Source: TMED14 sp003507115 (GTDB lineage: Bacteria; Bacteroidota; Bacteroidia; Flavobacteriales; Schleiferiaceae). Taken from it: a DNA stretch of 64,000 nt. The notes under the pieces are model-generated. The model was given only the letters and a program-made list of their open reading frames with translations. It was not told the DNA's origin and searched no databases. This document shows positions 52,261 to 61,538 of this stretch, piece by piece (position 1 is the stretch's first letter; the number at the start of each line of letters is the position of its first letter). The position numbers and the translations under genes are program-made. The stretch is from contig CALSOH010000002.1 in NCBI GenBank assembly GCA_943787925.1, positions 248,001-312,000 of the forward strand, in the 5' to 3' direction.

Positions 52261-54507
52261 TCAATACAGCCAACGGCCCCGGTAGGAATCGTAGATATTG
52301 ATCCCCGCTTTCCACTGAAAGCCGGAACCAATCGTTTGGCCCGGGGTAAACACGCGGTAAATCCCCCATTTCATGAGTTGTTTGTTGATTCGGAACACCC
52401 GCTCCAACCCGACAAACGTCTCCACGTGCTGCAGGCCCAAGGAGGGAATAACCACCGCACTTCCGCCCACGGCGGTTTCTAAATTCAAACGATTCACCCA
52501 AGGAATCCGCTCGAGCAAGGCCCCTTGGAAGTGGTGAATGCCATAGAGCTCCACATAAGCGCGCGCCGTGTGGTAGGTGGAATCCAAGGCCTGGAAGCTG
52601 GCGGTAGGCATGGAAAACAGGCGCTGGTCCGACCCGCGGAAAAACTTGTGCTCGATAAAGCGAATGCTGTCCAAGTTGGCCCCAAAGAAACTGCCCGCCC
52701 CGGCACTCCATTCGCTGTAGCCCAAGCGGGGCCATTGGATGAAGTCACGGGATTCGATGCGCAGTTGGTGGTAGTCCACGTTCGACCCAAAGAGCCCCGG
52801 AATTCCCCAGCGGTAGTCGATTTCGATGTCTGGGTAGTCGCTCCCGAGGATGAACTTTCGGTTTCGTTTGAAAATGTAGCGCTGGAAGGGACGGATGAGC
52901 ACCTGCACCCCCGCGATGGCCACCGTGTAGGTCGGAAAATCCTTGGGCGGATTCAGGGCCCCAAAGAGATCGTCCGACCAGGTATCCATCACCAGGTTTG
53001 CAATAGACGAACGCTCGGAAAAGTCCAGACTCGTCCGCACATAGAAGCCGTTGAACCACTCCATGCGCTGCGCCACCGTGAAGTAACGCCGACGTGCATA
53101 GTTGCCGCGTGCAAAGGTGCCCATGATGGATTCATAGGTGTTCACCATCATGTAGTCGTCCCCGTAGGCCCATTCCACGTCCCCAAAGCGACGCGGGTCG
53201 TAGCGGTAGTTCAGCGAAAGCTCTCCTTTTACGTCCTGATTGGCAAAGCCGTAGTCCACATAACCGTCCAAGGTGAGCCGTTGGTCGTTGTCAAACGTTT
53301 TGGTCACGCTTCCGCCCAAATTGTGCCGGTAGCCGCCAATCCCAAAGGGCCTGAATTGCGCAATCAAGGGGTCTAGGTAGAGGGAGATGCCGCGCTTTCG
53401 GGACCGGTAGCCTATTCCCGTGAGCACCGGTTTGTACCACTTGAACGTGTTGTACTCCCGATCCACGCTGTCGACATAGGCATCGCTGTCGTAGTACAAC
53501 GCCAAGCTGTCCTGGTAGGCCACATGCGCCACTTCTTCGGCCGCGAGGGGCTGTGGCCGGATAGCGTCCCACTTTTCACTCCCCAAATCAAAGGCATCCG
53601 TCGCATAACTCCGAACCGCCAGTCCCAACTGGCGCTGCGTGAGGTTGGCATTGAGCTGAAAATCGCGGTGCTGCACCGTCACCACCCCGGTATCCCCATG
53701 GTCGCTCCATCGGAACTCCCGCTGAGAAACGATGTTGGCGTATGGGGGCGTCCAGGTCTGCCACTGCTGGTAGGTCTGCGTCACAACGAGCTGTTCAAAG
53801 CGCGTCAACGCATTGCCGTCCAGGGTCAGTACCGCTTTGGAAATATGCCAGTCTGCCTCGTGGACCCAAAGCTGCCCGTCCATCAGCTTACCCGAACGCG
53901 ACGCAAAGGACAGCACATAGATTTTTTGGCCGGGTTGATTGGCCTGTAGAATGTCCACCAAGTCAAAGCGGTAGTTGATGCCGGCATCCGCGGCCAAGGG
54001 GCTGGGAATCGGCTGTGCCAAGACTTTAGGCACATAAATCGTCGGAGCATAGAGTTCAAAGTCGCCGTCTTCCAGTCCTTCAAAAAAGTGCTGGCCCATT
54101 TCGGGCGCGCGCTGTTCCCCCATGAAGTCTCCTCTTCCCGAAAAGCTCGCTTGCACCTCCATGCTGTTGCCAAAGTCGCCCGGCCCGCGGGTCAGATGCT
54201 GGTCAGCCGCCACGACGAACTCACGGTAGGTTCCGGGACGAACGCGCTGCGAGTAGCTCAGAAATTCAAACAATTCACTCCGCCCGCCTTGGATGTAGCT
54301 GCTCTTGGCGTAGGTGCTGCATTGGAGCGTCTGCGTTTGCTCCATTTGCGCGCTGCGCTGGGCCATCACGTTTTGAATCACGTCCCAGGCCACATTGATG
54401 CGCTTCCCAAAAACGGGTGCCATTTCCAGGCGAACTACCTGGGTGTCCACTTGGGCGGTTGCCATGAGTCCCTGAACCAGGATCAACGTGAGCAGCAAGC
54501 GTTTCAT
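52261..54507 (-). CDS. DUF5686 family outer-membrane protein
   Basis: A 748-residue protein with a signal peptide ('KRLLLTLILVQGLMATAQ'). An N-terminal domain (residues ~20-330: 'FLSYSQRVRPGTYREFVVAA', 'QKIYVLSFASRSGKLMDGQL') is followed by a long beta-barrel-like C-terminal half with many 'YRYDPRRFGDVEW' and 'MEWFNGFYVRTSLDFSER'-type strands, ending 'YDSYRGRWLY' with an aromatic residue. DUF5686 proteins are often seen with a carboxypeptidase-like beta sandwich before this part, which is absent here. Function unknown. The start at 54507 is 14 nt after purT, so they form one operon. Confidence 0.82.
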   Translation of the reverse strand: MKRLLLTLILVQGLMATAQVDTQVVRLEMAPVFGKRINVAWDVIQNVMAQRSAQMEQTQTLQCSTYAKSSYIQGGRSELFEFLSYSQRVRPGTYREFVVAADQHLTRGPGDFGNSMEVQASFSGRGDFMGEQRAPEMGQHFFEGLEDGDFELYAPTIYVPKVLAQPIPSPLAADAGINYRFDLVDILQANQPGQKIYVLSFASRSGKLMDGQLWVHEADWHISKAVLTLDGNALTRFEQLVVTQTYQQWQTWTPPYANIVSQREFRWSDHGDTGVVTVQHRDFQLNANLTQRQLGLAVRSYATDAFDLGSEKWDAIRPQPLAAEEVAHVAYQDSLALYYDSDAYVDSVDREYNTFKWYKPVLTGIGYRSRKRGISLYLDPLIAQFRPFGIGGYRHNLGGSVTKTFDNDQRLTLDGYVDYGFANQDVKGELSLNYRYDPRRFGDVEWAYGDDYMMVNTYESIMGTFARGNYARRRYFTVAQRMEWFNGFYVRTSLDFSERSSIANLVMDTWSDDLFGALNPPKDFPTYTVAIAGVQVLIRPFQRYIFKRNRKFILGSDYPDIEIDYRWGIPGLFGSNVDYHQLRIESRDFIQWPRLGYSEWSAGAGSFFGANLDSIRFIEHKFFRGSDQRLFSMPTASFQALDSTYHTARAYVELYGIHHFQGALLERIPWVNRLNLETAVGGSAVVIPSLGLQHVETFVGLERVFRINKQLMKWGIYRVFTPGQTIGSGFQWKAGINIYDSYRGRWLY

Positions 54508-54521
54508 GCGGTCTGTAACGG

Positions 54522-55691
54522 TTAATGGCTCTGCACCGTCACGCAATCTGCAATCGACTTGGCATGGGCGCGCAGGGCCTCCATATCGCCTTCCAGCGGT
54601 CCGTAGGTCAGGGCCACGCCCATTCGGCGGTAGGGGCGCGTGCTGGGCTTGCCAAACAGTTTTACGTCCGAATGCGGATTCGCCATGGCTTCTTCCACAC
54701 CCGTGAAAGTGGGTGGGTTTTCCCCCGAATCATGCGCCAATATCACCGCGGATACCCCGGCTTGCTGGAGTTCAATAGCCGGAATGGGCAGGCCTAAAAA
54801 GGCCCGCGCATGCAGCTCAAACTCGTTCAGGTTTTGGGTATTGGCCAGGGTTACCATGCCCGTATCGTGTGGGCGGGGCGACAATTCCGAAAAGACCACG
54901 CCTTTGGAGGTAATGAAGAATTCAATACCCCAAATACCCGATCCTCCCAAGGCCTCGGTCACCTTGGCCGCCATGTCTTGGGCCTCCGCGAGGTCTTTAG
55001 AAGCTAAAGCGCAAGGTTGCCAACTTTCTTGGTAGTCCCCGCGTTCCTGTCGGTGGCCAATGGGGGCACAGAAAAGCGTCGGCCCGTCATTCTGCGTCAC
55101 TGTGAGCAGGGTGATTTCGGTGTGGAAGTCGATGAAGCCCTCGACAATTACTTCCATCAAGTCTCCCCGGCTTCCTTCCATGGCATAGCTCCAGGCTTTG
55201 GCCACATCCTCCGGTGTTTTGACCACGGACTGCCCTTTGCCGGACGAAGACATCAGGGGCTTGACCACGCAGGGCAAGCCTATGTCGGCCACGGCTGCCT
55301 CAAATTCGGTCAAGGTGGTGGCATAGCGGTAGGGGGCGGTTCGCAAGCCCAGCTCCTGAGCGGCAAGGTCGCGAATGAGCTTCCGGTTCATGGTGAAATT
55401 TGCGGCTTTGGCCGAGGGAACCACGTGAAAGCCTTCGGCCTCGTAGTCGTAAAAGCGGTCCGTCCGTATGCTCTCCACCTCGGGCACAATGCGATCGGGG
55501 CGATGCTTCACCACCGCGGCATCCAACGCGCGGCCGTCCAACATATTGAAGACTTCAAAATCATCCGCCACCTGCATGGCAGGGGCTCCCTCATAGGAAT
55601 CGCAGGCCACGACATAGGCTCCGAGGCGTTTCAATGCGATGACGAGTTCCTTTCCCAGCTCACCAGAACCGAGCAGCAGTATTTTTTTCAT
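54522..55691 (-). CDS. purT: Formate-dependent phosphoribosylglycinamide formyltransferase
   Basis: PurT makes formyl-GAR in purine synthesis from formate and ATP, bypassing 10-formyl-THF. The 389-residue ATP-grasp protein has 'KILLLGSGELGKELVIALKR', 'SYEGAPAMQVADDFEVFNML', 'LPCVVKPLMSSSGKGQSVV' (ATP loop), 'GIWGIEFFITSKGVVFSELS' and 'ELSPRPHDTGMVTLANTQNL'. Its ATG at 55691 was preferred to the upstream frame, which has no similarity. A one-mismatch -7 element TATCTTCG lies at 55712-55719. Confidence 0.96.
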   Translation of the reverse strand: MKKILLLGSGELGKELVIALKRLGAYVVACDSYEGAPAMQVADDFEVFNMLDGRALDAAVVKHRPDRIVPEVESIRTDRFYDYEAEGFHVVPSAKAANFTMNRKLIRDLAAQELGLRTAPYRYATTLTEFEAAVADIGLPCVVKPLMSSSGKGQSVVKTPEDVAKAWSYAMEGSRGDLMEVIVEGFIDFHTEITLLTVTQNDGPTLFCAPIGHRQERGDYQESWQPCALASKDLAEAQDMAAKVTEALGGSGIWGIEFFITSKGVVFSELSPRPHDTGMVTLANTQNLNEFELHARAFLGLPIPAIELQQAGVSAVILAHDSGENPPTFTGVEEAMANPHSDVKLFGKPSTRPYRRMGVALTYGPLEGDMEALRAHAKSIADCVTVQSH

Positions 55692-55738
55692 GTGCAGGCG
55701 TTTACCTCCCACGAAGATACGGAAGCCTGTGCCGCGCC

Positions 55739-56719
55739 TTAGGCCTTGAAGGGCTGCGAAGCGTGTAGTTCGGGAGGCTGGTGAAAGCGGCGGGCGTACA
55801 GGCGGAGCAAAGCGCGAACACAGGCCGAGGACTAAAGAAAACAAAGCTGTTTTCCACCGGCATGGCGCCCATGGTACTCTTCATTTCGGTGGCGGTTCGG
55901 CCCATGTTCAACAGCGGCTTGCGTTCCTCCATGGCCAAACGCACCAAATCCATCATGCTGCGCTGGTAAAACTGCGATTGCTGGGCATAATGGGGCTCAA
56001 ATCCCATGTGCATCGCATGAACCGCTTCGTCGTCCACGATGGCGGTAATGAAGCCCACCCAATGGCCGTCCTTTCGATAGCCAAACACGCGAAAGGCCTC
56101 CCCTAAATTCTCCTTGTAGCTTTCAAAAGCACTTCCAAGGAGGCGGGAAGGGTCACGGTTTTGTCGCGCAGCGTTTGCTTCAGCAAGTAGGACGCCCAGG
56201 CCGCCCAGCGTGTGCACGGGGGCATGACTCAGGTCCACGTGCTCGCAGCCTTCGGCGAGTTTGAGGGCTTTTTTGGCGCGCGTCCGGTACTTGGTGCTCA
56301 TGGCTCCCAAGTAGTCCTCAAAGCTTTGCCATTCCGGCCGAATGGGCAGCACCATAAAAGGCTCGGCGGGCACCACAATGGCCCCTTTTACGTCTTTTCG
56401 GCCCAATACATTCGCCACCAACACCTTGTAGCCTTTGGGCCAAATGGGCACTTGGGCAATTCCCTTCTCGCTATCCAATTCCGGGAAAGAGCAAACCGGG
56501 CATGGCATTGTGCCCCAAGGTGCGAATTTTCACGCCTGCCAAAACCACATTCAGCACGCGCAACAACAGCCTCGACACATACTTTCCGGTGGGCCGTTGC
56601 AAGGCCAAATCCGCATGCAAATAGGACTGGCCATGGACACGCAACCATCCCTTCGCTCCGGGGAGCGACGTTTGGACGGCCTCAAAACGCGTGGGGCTTA
56701 AAGCAGGTAGGTGCAGCAT
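55739..56719 (-). CDS. GNAT/FemAB-like protein, frameshifted as read
   Basis: The three pieces assemble to about 326 residues: an N-terminal 'LSPTRFEAVQTSLPGAKGWL' part in one frame, a core frame with 'EYLGAMSTKYRTRAKKALKL'-like text ('FEDYLGAMSTKYRTRAKKAL'), 'VFGYRKDGHWVGFITAIVDD' and 'LLNMGRTATEMKSTMGAMP', and a C-terminal 'RLYARRFHQPPELHASQPFK' ending at 55739. Breaks are near 56505 and 55810 and compensate each other. The core resembles an acetyltransferase (GNAT) or FemAB-type fold, with no proven substrate. It is just upstream of purT on the same strand. Confidence 0.6.
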
Positions 56720-56775
56720 GGCGCTAGGTCAACAAGGCCTGTGCCACGAATGTTCGGGCGACAAGATGGCAGGGT

Positions 56776-57516
56776 TTAGCTCAAAAGCATCCAACCTGCC
56801 ATGAGCGCCATGGCTCCATCCTCCACGATGGTCACAAAACTCATGGGCAATTTAAAGACATCGCCGAGGCACGCACATTGAATTTTGCGCTTGCTCAAAT
56901 TGGATTGAATCACCGAACCCGCACCCAAGATCATCAAAACGAAGGTGATGACATTGGTTGCAAACGGCTGAAAATCCACCAAATAGGCCATGCCCAACGC
57001 TAGCTCCACGAAGGGGTAGACATAGCCCCAGGTGGGCCAAGCCCCGGCGACCCAGTCGTACATTCGGTAGGATTCGGCAAAGCCTTTCACGTTCAACAGC
57101 TTGAAGAAGCTAAACACCAAGAAGAAGCCGGCCATAAAATGCCGCATCCACTCCATGGCGTTCCAGCTGCCCCATTGGATCGCCCCGGTCACCAGCAAAA
57201 GCAGCCCCACTATGAGGAGCAAAGGCTTGTACGTTTCAAAAAACGAACGCTCCTTGGACGAAATCGAGGGGGCGGGAGCGGAAGTGGAGGCAACAACAGC
57301 GGGCTTCACAGCTGAAAGCGTATACGGTCCAGCCGCATTTAAAGCGGTTTGGAGTTCCTCCAGTGTGCAGGAATTGTCCAGGCTTAACGTGGCTTGTGGC
57401 GCCTCCAATTGCACTTGGGCTTCTTGCACACCCTCTAGGGATTCAAAGGCTTTTTTGGCACGTGCAACACAGCCGCCGCATGTCATGCCAGAAATGATAA
57501 ATTCGCGGTTCTCCAT
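56776..57516 (-). CDS. HMA-domain protein fused to a MauE/DoxX-like membrane domain
   Basis: A 246-residue protein. The N-terminus is a heavy-metal-associated domain with 'MTCGGCVARAKKAFESLEGV' (CxxC Cys pair, about residues 11-14) and 'AQVQLEAPQATLSLDNSCTL'. After a Pro/Ser linker come about four membrane helices ('LLLIVGLLLLVTGAIQWGSW', 'HFMAGFFLVFSFFKLLNVKG', 'ALGMAYLVDFQPFATNVITF' and a C-terminal helix), with the conserved 'KIQCACLGDVFKLPMSFVTI' Cys pair in the last part. It could handle copper or mercury ions or redox at the membrane. The ATG overlaps the divergent NlpC gene start inside CCATGG. Confidence 0.8.
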   Translation of the reverse strand: MENREFIISGMTCGGCVARAKKAFESLEGVQEAQVQLEAPQATLSLDNSCTLEELQTALNAAGPYTLSAVKPAVVASTSAPAPSISSKERSFFETYKPLLLIVGLLLLVTGAIQWGSWNAMEWMRHFMAGFFLVFSFFKLLNVKGFAESYRMYDWVAGAWPTWGYVYPFVELALGMAYLVDFQPFATNVITFVLMILGAGSVIQSNLSKRKIQCACLGDVFKLPMSFVTIVEDGAMALMAGWMLLS

Positions 57517-58019
57517 GGCACAAAGATCGCACATCCTCCGAACCCTTGTGGTAACCTTCGTCACCTTGCTTCCTTTGGCGAGCTGGGGGCATTCGGAGTC
57601 GGCCTTTCCGTGAGCCGGACAGCCTGCGCTGGTCAGACATCGTTCAGCTGTACGAGGGCCGCTTGGGCGAGCGCTACCAGGGGGGCGGCAAGCAGCCTGG
57701 TGGCTTTGATTGCTCCGGCCTGCTCTATTGGGTCTATGGCCAAATGGACCAAACGCTTCCCGCCAGCAGCCGCGGCTATGCCCAGGAAGGCAAAAAAATC
57801 GCAAGAGACAGTATTCGCGTGGGGGATTTCATGCTGTTTTCGGGCCGAAACGCCTCCGAAATAGGCCATGTCGGACTCTGCGTGGGCAAAGACAGCACGG
57901 GCATCTACATGCTGCACAGCGCCACCCACTGCGGGGTCTTGATTGAAAATTGGGTAGGCCAAGCCTACTACGAACGGCGCTACCTGGGAGCCCGACGGTT
58001 ATTCTATTACCGCCCATGA
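57515..58019 (+). CDS. NlpC/P60 family peptidoglycan hydrolase, frameshifted as read
   Basis: The C-terminal part (from about 57605) is a NlpC/P60 cysteine peptidase: 'GGKQPGGFDCSGLLYWVYGQ' (catalytic Cys), 'VRVGDFMLF'-like 'SIRVGDFMLFSGRNASEIGH' with 'HVGLCVG' (His) and 'IYMLHSATHCGV' (third polar residue). The N-terminal part lies one frame over and reads as a signal peptide ('RSHILRTLVVTFVTLLPLAS'). The 505-nt span equals a multiple of three plus one, so a single extra base near 57600 would reunite them. It would cleave peptide stems in the wall. The stop overlaps the next start. Confidence 0.75.
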
Positions 58020-58348
58020 GAGCGTTCCTGAGTCTGTTAATTCTATCACTTCTCACCTGGAACTGCGGCTCCCGTGTGCACGGCGGACCCGATTGCCTCC
58101 CCGCCGCGTTGGATGCATTTCAAACGTGGTGCTGCACCTCGAGCGCCCACGTAGACGAATACCAATTCCAGGGTCAGCCGGTCTACCTTTTTGATCCGGG
58201 AACCTGCGGGGCCGATATGCCCACCTATGTGTTGGATGCACAGTGCGACACCTTGGGATTTTTGGGAGGGTTTGCGGGTTTCACCCAAATCCAAGGGCTA
58301 GACTTTGCGTCAAATTCCAGTTTTCAGGGGACTATTTGGCACAATTGA
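58016..58348 (+). CDS. DUF6970-like lipoprotein
   Basis: A 110-residue protein with a lipobox-like 'SLLTWNC' (Cys about residue 17). The body shows a spaced Cys pattern and 'YQFQGQPVYLFDPGTCGADM', then 'CDTLGFLGGFAGFTQIQGLD', matching the small DUF6970 family of Bacteroidota. It overlaps the NlpC/P60 stop by 4 nt, so the two are translated together. Function unknown. The next gene starts 28 nt on. Confidence 0.75.
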   Translation: MRAFLSLLILSLLTWNCGSRVHGGPDCLPAALDAFQTWCCTSSAHVDEYQFQGQPVYLFDPGTCGADMPTYVLDAQCDTLGFLGGFAGFTQIQGLDFASNSSFQGTIWHN

Positions 58349-58376
58349 GCGCGTTGCAGGCCCTACCTTTAGGGCT

Positions 58377-61300
58377 ATGATTTTTGGCTTGATTCGAGAG
58401 GGTAAAACGCCCCCAGACCGACGTGCAGTGCTCAACCCCGCTCAATGCGCGCACTTGATTGCTCAAGGGCATCAAGTGGTGGTTGAACCGAGCCCCATCC
58501 GCTGCTATCCCGACGCCGATTACAACGCGGTTGGCTGCGCGCTAAGCAGCGATCTAAGCACCTGCGATGTACTTCTGGGCGTGAAGGAGGTTCCCATCGC
58601 GGAACTGCACGAAGGTGCCACCCAATTTTTCTTTTCACACACCTACAAGGAGCAGCCCTACAATCGTGCGTTGCTCAAAGCTTGCTTGCAGAAAAACGTT
58701 CGGCTCATTGACTGGGAACTCCTCAAGCAGAACGGGCAGCGCGTCATTGGATTTGGCCTCTATGCCGGTTTGGTGGGCGCCTATGAAGCGATCCGAGGCT
58801 TCGCCCTTCAGGAAGGCCAGCCTCCCCTGCCCGCAGCGGTGGAATTAGGCTGGGTGGCCGATCTCAAAGCGCAATTAAACGCTCATCCTAAAGGATCGTG
58901 GAAAGTCGTCCTGACCGGCAAGGGTCGTGTGGGTCAGGGGGCCAAAGAAATGCTCCTCGCCGGCGGGTTTCAGGAAGTGAGCCCGGAAGACTTCGTCACC
59001 CACCCTGCTGGGAATCGTCCGGTATTTACCGTCCTGGACACGAAGCATTATGTGGCCCGAAACGATGGTCAGCCCTACGACAAAGCAGATTTCTACGCCC
59101 ATCCGGAGGCCTACCGCTCCACCTTTTTCCCCTATGCCTGTGCGGCCGATGTGTACATTCCCTGCCACTATTGGGCCGAAAACAGTCCGAGCTTCTTCAG
59201 CGCGGCAGAGGCTCAAGACCCCGCCTTTTCGTTGAAATTCATCGGGGATATCAGCTGCGATATTGCCGGCCCTATCCCCTCTACCCTTCGACCCAGCACC
59301 TTGTCGGACCCCTTCTACGCCTGGCATGCCGCCAGCGGCGCCGAAGTGCCCCTCGGCACTCCCGGCAGTGTGGGCGTCCTCGCCGTAGACAACCTGCCAA
59401 GTGCCGTTCCAGGCGATGCCACCACCGGCTTTGGCGAACAGTTTATCCAAGGGGTCCTTCCTGCCCTGACCTCCGGCGATGCGGAAGGCATGCTAGACCG
59501 CGCCACCGAAACCCAAGACGGTCGCTTGCAAGGTCGATTTAGCTACTTATCGAGTTACGTCCATGCCTTGGATTTCCCCACGTGGACACCCTCCGATTGG
59601 GAAGCCGCCCTGGATCAGGGATTGGCCGAGGCCCAGGACAGGCTCCAAAAACTTGCCAGCCTGCAGGAGGCTCCCACCTTTGAAAACACCTTGGTCGCCC
59701 TCGAAGAATTGAGCGATTCCCTCGATGGGGTCACCGAGCGCTTGTTTAATTACAATTCGGCCTGCACCACCTCTGAAATCCAGGCGCTCACCAAAGCGTA
59801 TTCGCCCAAATTGGCGGCCTTGAGCAACGACATTCGCATGAATCCGCAGCTGTTTGCTCGCATTAAAGCCGTGTATGAAGCGGCCCCCGAGTTGGATGCA
59901 GCTTCGCAAATGCTCTTGGAAAAGGCCTACAAAGGCTTTGTGCGGAACGGCGCCTTGCTCGACGCAGAGGCCCAAACCCGATTGCGCGCCATCGATGAGC
60001 GCCTGGGACAAGCGAGCCTGGAATTTTCTGAGCATGTTCTGCGTGACACAGAGGCCTGGCACCTCCCCGCCAGCGAGGCCGATCTAGCCGGCCTGCCGGA
60101 AGCCGTGTCCCACATGGCGCGCGAAGCGGGCAAGGCTCGGGACCTGGATCATGCTGTATTCACCTTAGACGCCCCGCTCTACCTGGGGGTCATGACGCAT
60201 TCGCCCTCACGCAGCCTGCGCGAAACCCTCTGGCGCGCCTTTGCCCAGCGGGGCGCCCGCGGTGACGCCAACGATAACAGGGCGTTGACGGCGGAGATTG
60301 CGGAGCTGCGCCGAGAACGCGCGCAGCTATTGGGCTACCCCAGCCATGCCGCCTTTGTTCTGGAGGAGCGCATGGCCGGAACGCCCGCGACTGTCACGAA
60401 TTTTTTGACCGACCTGGCCACCAAGGCGCTGCCCGCCGCCCAGCGTGACGTTCAAGCCCTGTGCGACTTTGCGGCCGCAGAAATGGGACTGACGGATGTG
60501 CTGCGTTGGGACGCGGCCTTCGTGAGTGAAAAGTTCAAAAAAGCCACCCTCGAATTTGACGACGAAACGACCAAGCCCTACTTCCCGCTGCAACGGGTGG
60601 AAGCCTGGGCCTTTGCCGTGGCGGAGCGCCTCTACGGCTTGACCTTTACGCCCTCCCACGCCCCCACCTACCACCGCGATGCGCGCGTCTTTGATGTGAA
60701 AGATGCGGAGGGCCGGTGGGTCGCCCATCTCCATGCGGACTGGCACCCGAGAAAAGGCAAGCGAAACGGCGCCTGGATGACCAGCTACCGCGCCGCCCGG
60801 GTGAAGCAGGGATGGCGCGACTATCCCGTCATCTCCATGGTGGGCAATTTCAGCCCGCCCGTGGGGGATCAGCCCGCGTTGCTGACGTTTAACGAAGTGT
60901 TGACGTTGTTCCATGAGTTTGGGCACGCCTTGCACGGCTTGCTGGGCGCTGGCCGGTATGCGAGCTTGACTGGGACGAGCGTGCGCTGGGATTTTGTCGA
61001 ATTGCCTTCGCAGTTCATGGAAAACTGGTGCTACCAACCTTCGGAACTGGCCCAATGGGCGCGGCATCACCAAAACGGGGAGGCCCTTCCCGAAGACCTC
61101 TTGCACCGCATCCAAGCGAGCCAAACCTTCCTCGAAGGCCTCGCCACCGTGCGCCAGCTGGGCTTTGGCCTGCTGGACATGGCCTGGCACGATCGCTCGG
61201 AAGCCGTGGAGGATGCCGCTGCGCTGGAGCGCGAAGCCTTGGCGCCTGTTGAGGTGTGGCCCGCTGCCGAAGGGAACTGGATGTCCCCCGCTTTCTCGCA

Positions 61301-61538
61301 CATCTTTGCAGGGGGCTATTCGGCGGGCTACTATTCCTACAAATGGGCGGAAGTTCTAGATGCCGATGCCTTTGAGCGCTTTCAGGAAGAGGCCCAAAAC
61401 GAAGCCCAAGTGGCCGCGGACTTCAAAGCCTTGCTCTCTGCAGGAGGCTCAGAGGATCCCATGGTCTTGTACCAACGCTTCCGAGGCCGTGTGCCCCGAC
61501 CCGAAGCCCTCCTAAAACGCGCCGGACTCCATGGCTGA
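58377..61538 (+). CDS. Saccharopine/alanine-dehydrogenase-like domain fused to an M3 oligopeptidase
   Basis: A single 1053-residue open frame. Residues ~1-395 match the AlaDH/PNT-N type oxidoreductases of lysine/saccharopine type: 'MIFGLIREGKTPPDRRAVLN', 'QFFFSHTYKEQPYNRALLK', 'VVLTGKGRVGQGAKEMLLAG' (NAD loop) and 'FIGDISCDIAGPIPSTLRPS'. From ~399 it is an M3 metallopeptidase with 'PTFENTLVALEELSDSLDGV' and HEFGH (residues 846-850), plus 'DFVELPSQFMENW' holding the downstream Glu ligand. The usual first ~25 residues of M3 proteins are missing at the junction. Either a true fusion or the loss of a stop by an indel near 59570 explains this. The ATG at 58377 is preceded 5 nt by a one-mismatch TACCTTTA. 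Confidence 0.75.
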   Translation: MIFGLIREGKTPPDRRAVLNPAQCAHLIAQGHQVVVEPSPIRCYPDADYNAVGCALSSDLSTCDVLLGVKEVPIAELHEGATQFFFSHTYKEQPYNRALLKACLQKNVRLIDWELLKQNGQRVIGFGLYAGLVGAYEAIRGFALQEGQPPLPAAVELGWVADLKAQLNAHPKGSWKVVLTGKGRVGQGAKEMLLAGGFQEVSPEDFVTHPAGNRPVFTVLDTKHYVARNDGQPYDKADFYAHPEAYRSTFFPYACAADVYIPCHYWAENSPSFFSAAEAQDPAFSLKFIGDISCDIAGPIPSTLRPSTLSDPFYAWHAASGAEVPLGTPGSVGVLAVDNLPSAVPGDATTGFGEQFIQGVLPALTSGDAEGMLDRATETQDGRLQGRFSYLSSYVHALDFPTWTPSDWEAALDQGLAEAQDRLQKLASLQEAPTFENTLVALEELSDSLDGVTERLFNYNSACTTSEIQALTKAYSPKLAALSNDIRMNPQLFARIKAVYEAAPELDAASQMLLEKAYKGFVRNGALLDAEAQTRLRAIDERLGQASLEFSEHVLRDTEAWHLPASEADLAGLPEAVSHMAREAGKARDLDHAVFTLDAPLYLGVMTHSPSRSLRETLWRAFAQRGARGDANDNRALTAEIAELRRERAQLLGYPSHAAFVLEERMAGTPATVTNFLTDLATKALPAAQRDVQALCDFAAAEMGLTDVLRWDAAFVSEKFKKATLEFDDETTKPYFPLQRVEAWAFAVAERLYGLTFTPSHAPTYHRDARVFDVKDAEGRWVAHLHADWHPRKGKRNGAWMTSYRAARVKQGWRDYPVISMVGNFSPPVGDQPALLTFNEVLTLFHEFGHALHGLLGAGRYASLTGTSVRWDFVELPSQFMENWCYQPSELAQWARHHQNGEALPEDLLHRIQASQTFLEGLATVRQLGFGLLDMAWHDRSEAVEDAAALEREALAPVEVWPAAEGNWMSPAFSHIFAGGYSAGYYSYKWAEVLDADAFERFQEEAQNEAQVAADFKALLSAGGSEDPMVLYQRFRGRVPRPEALLKRAGLHG

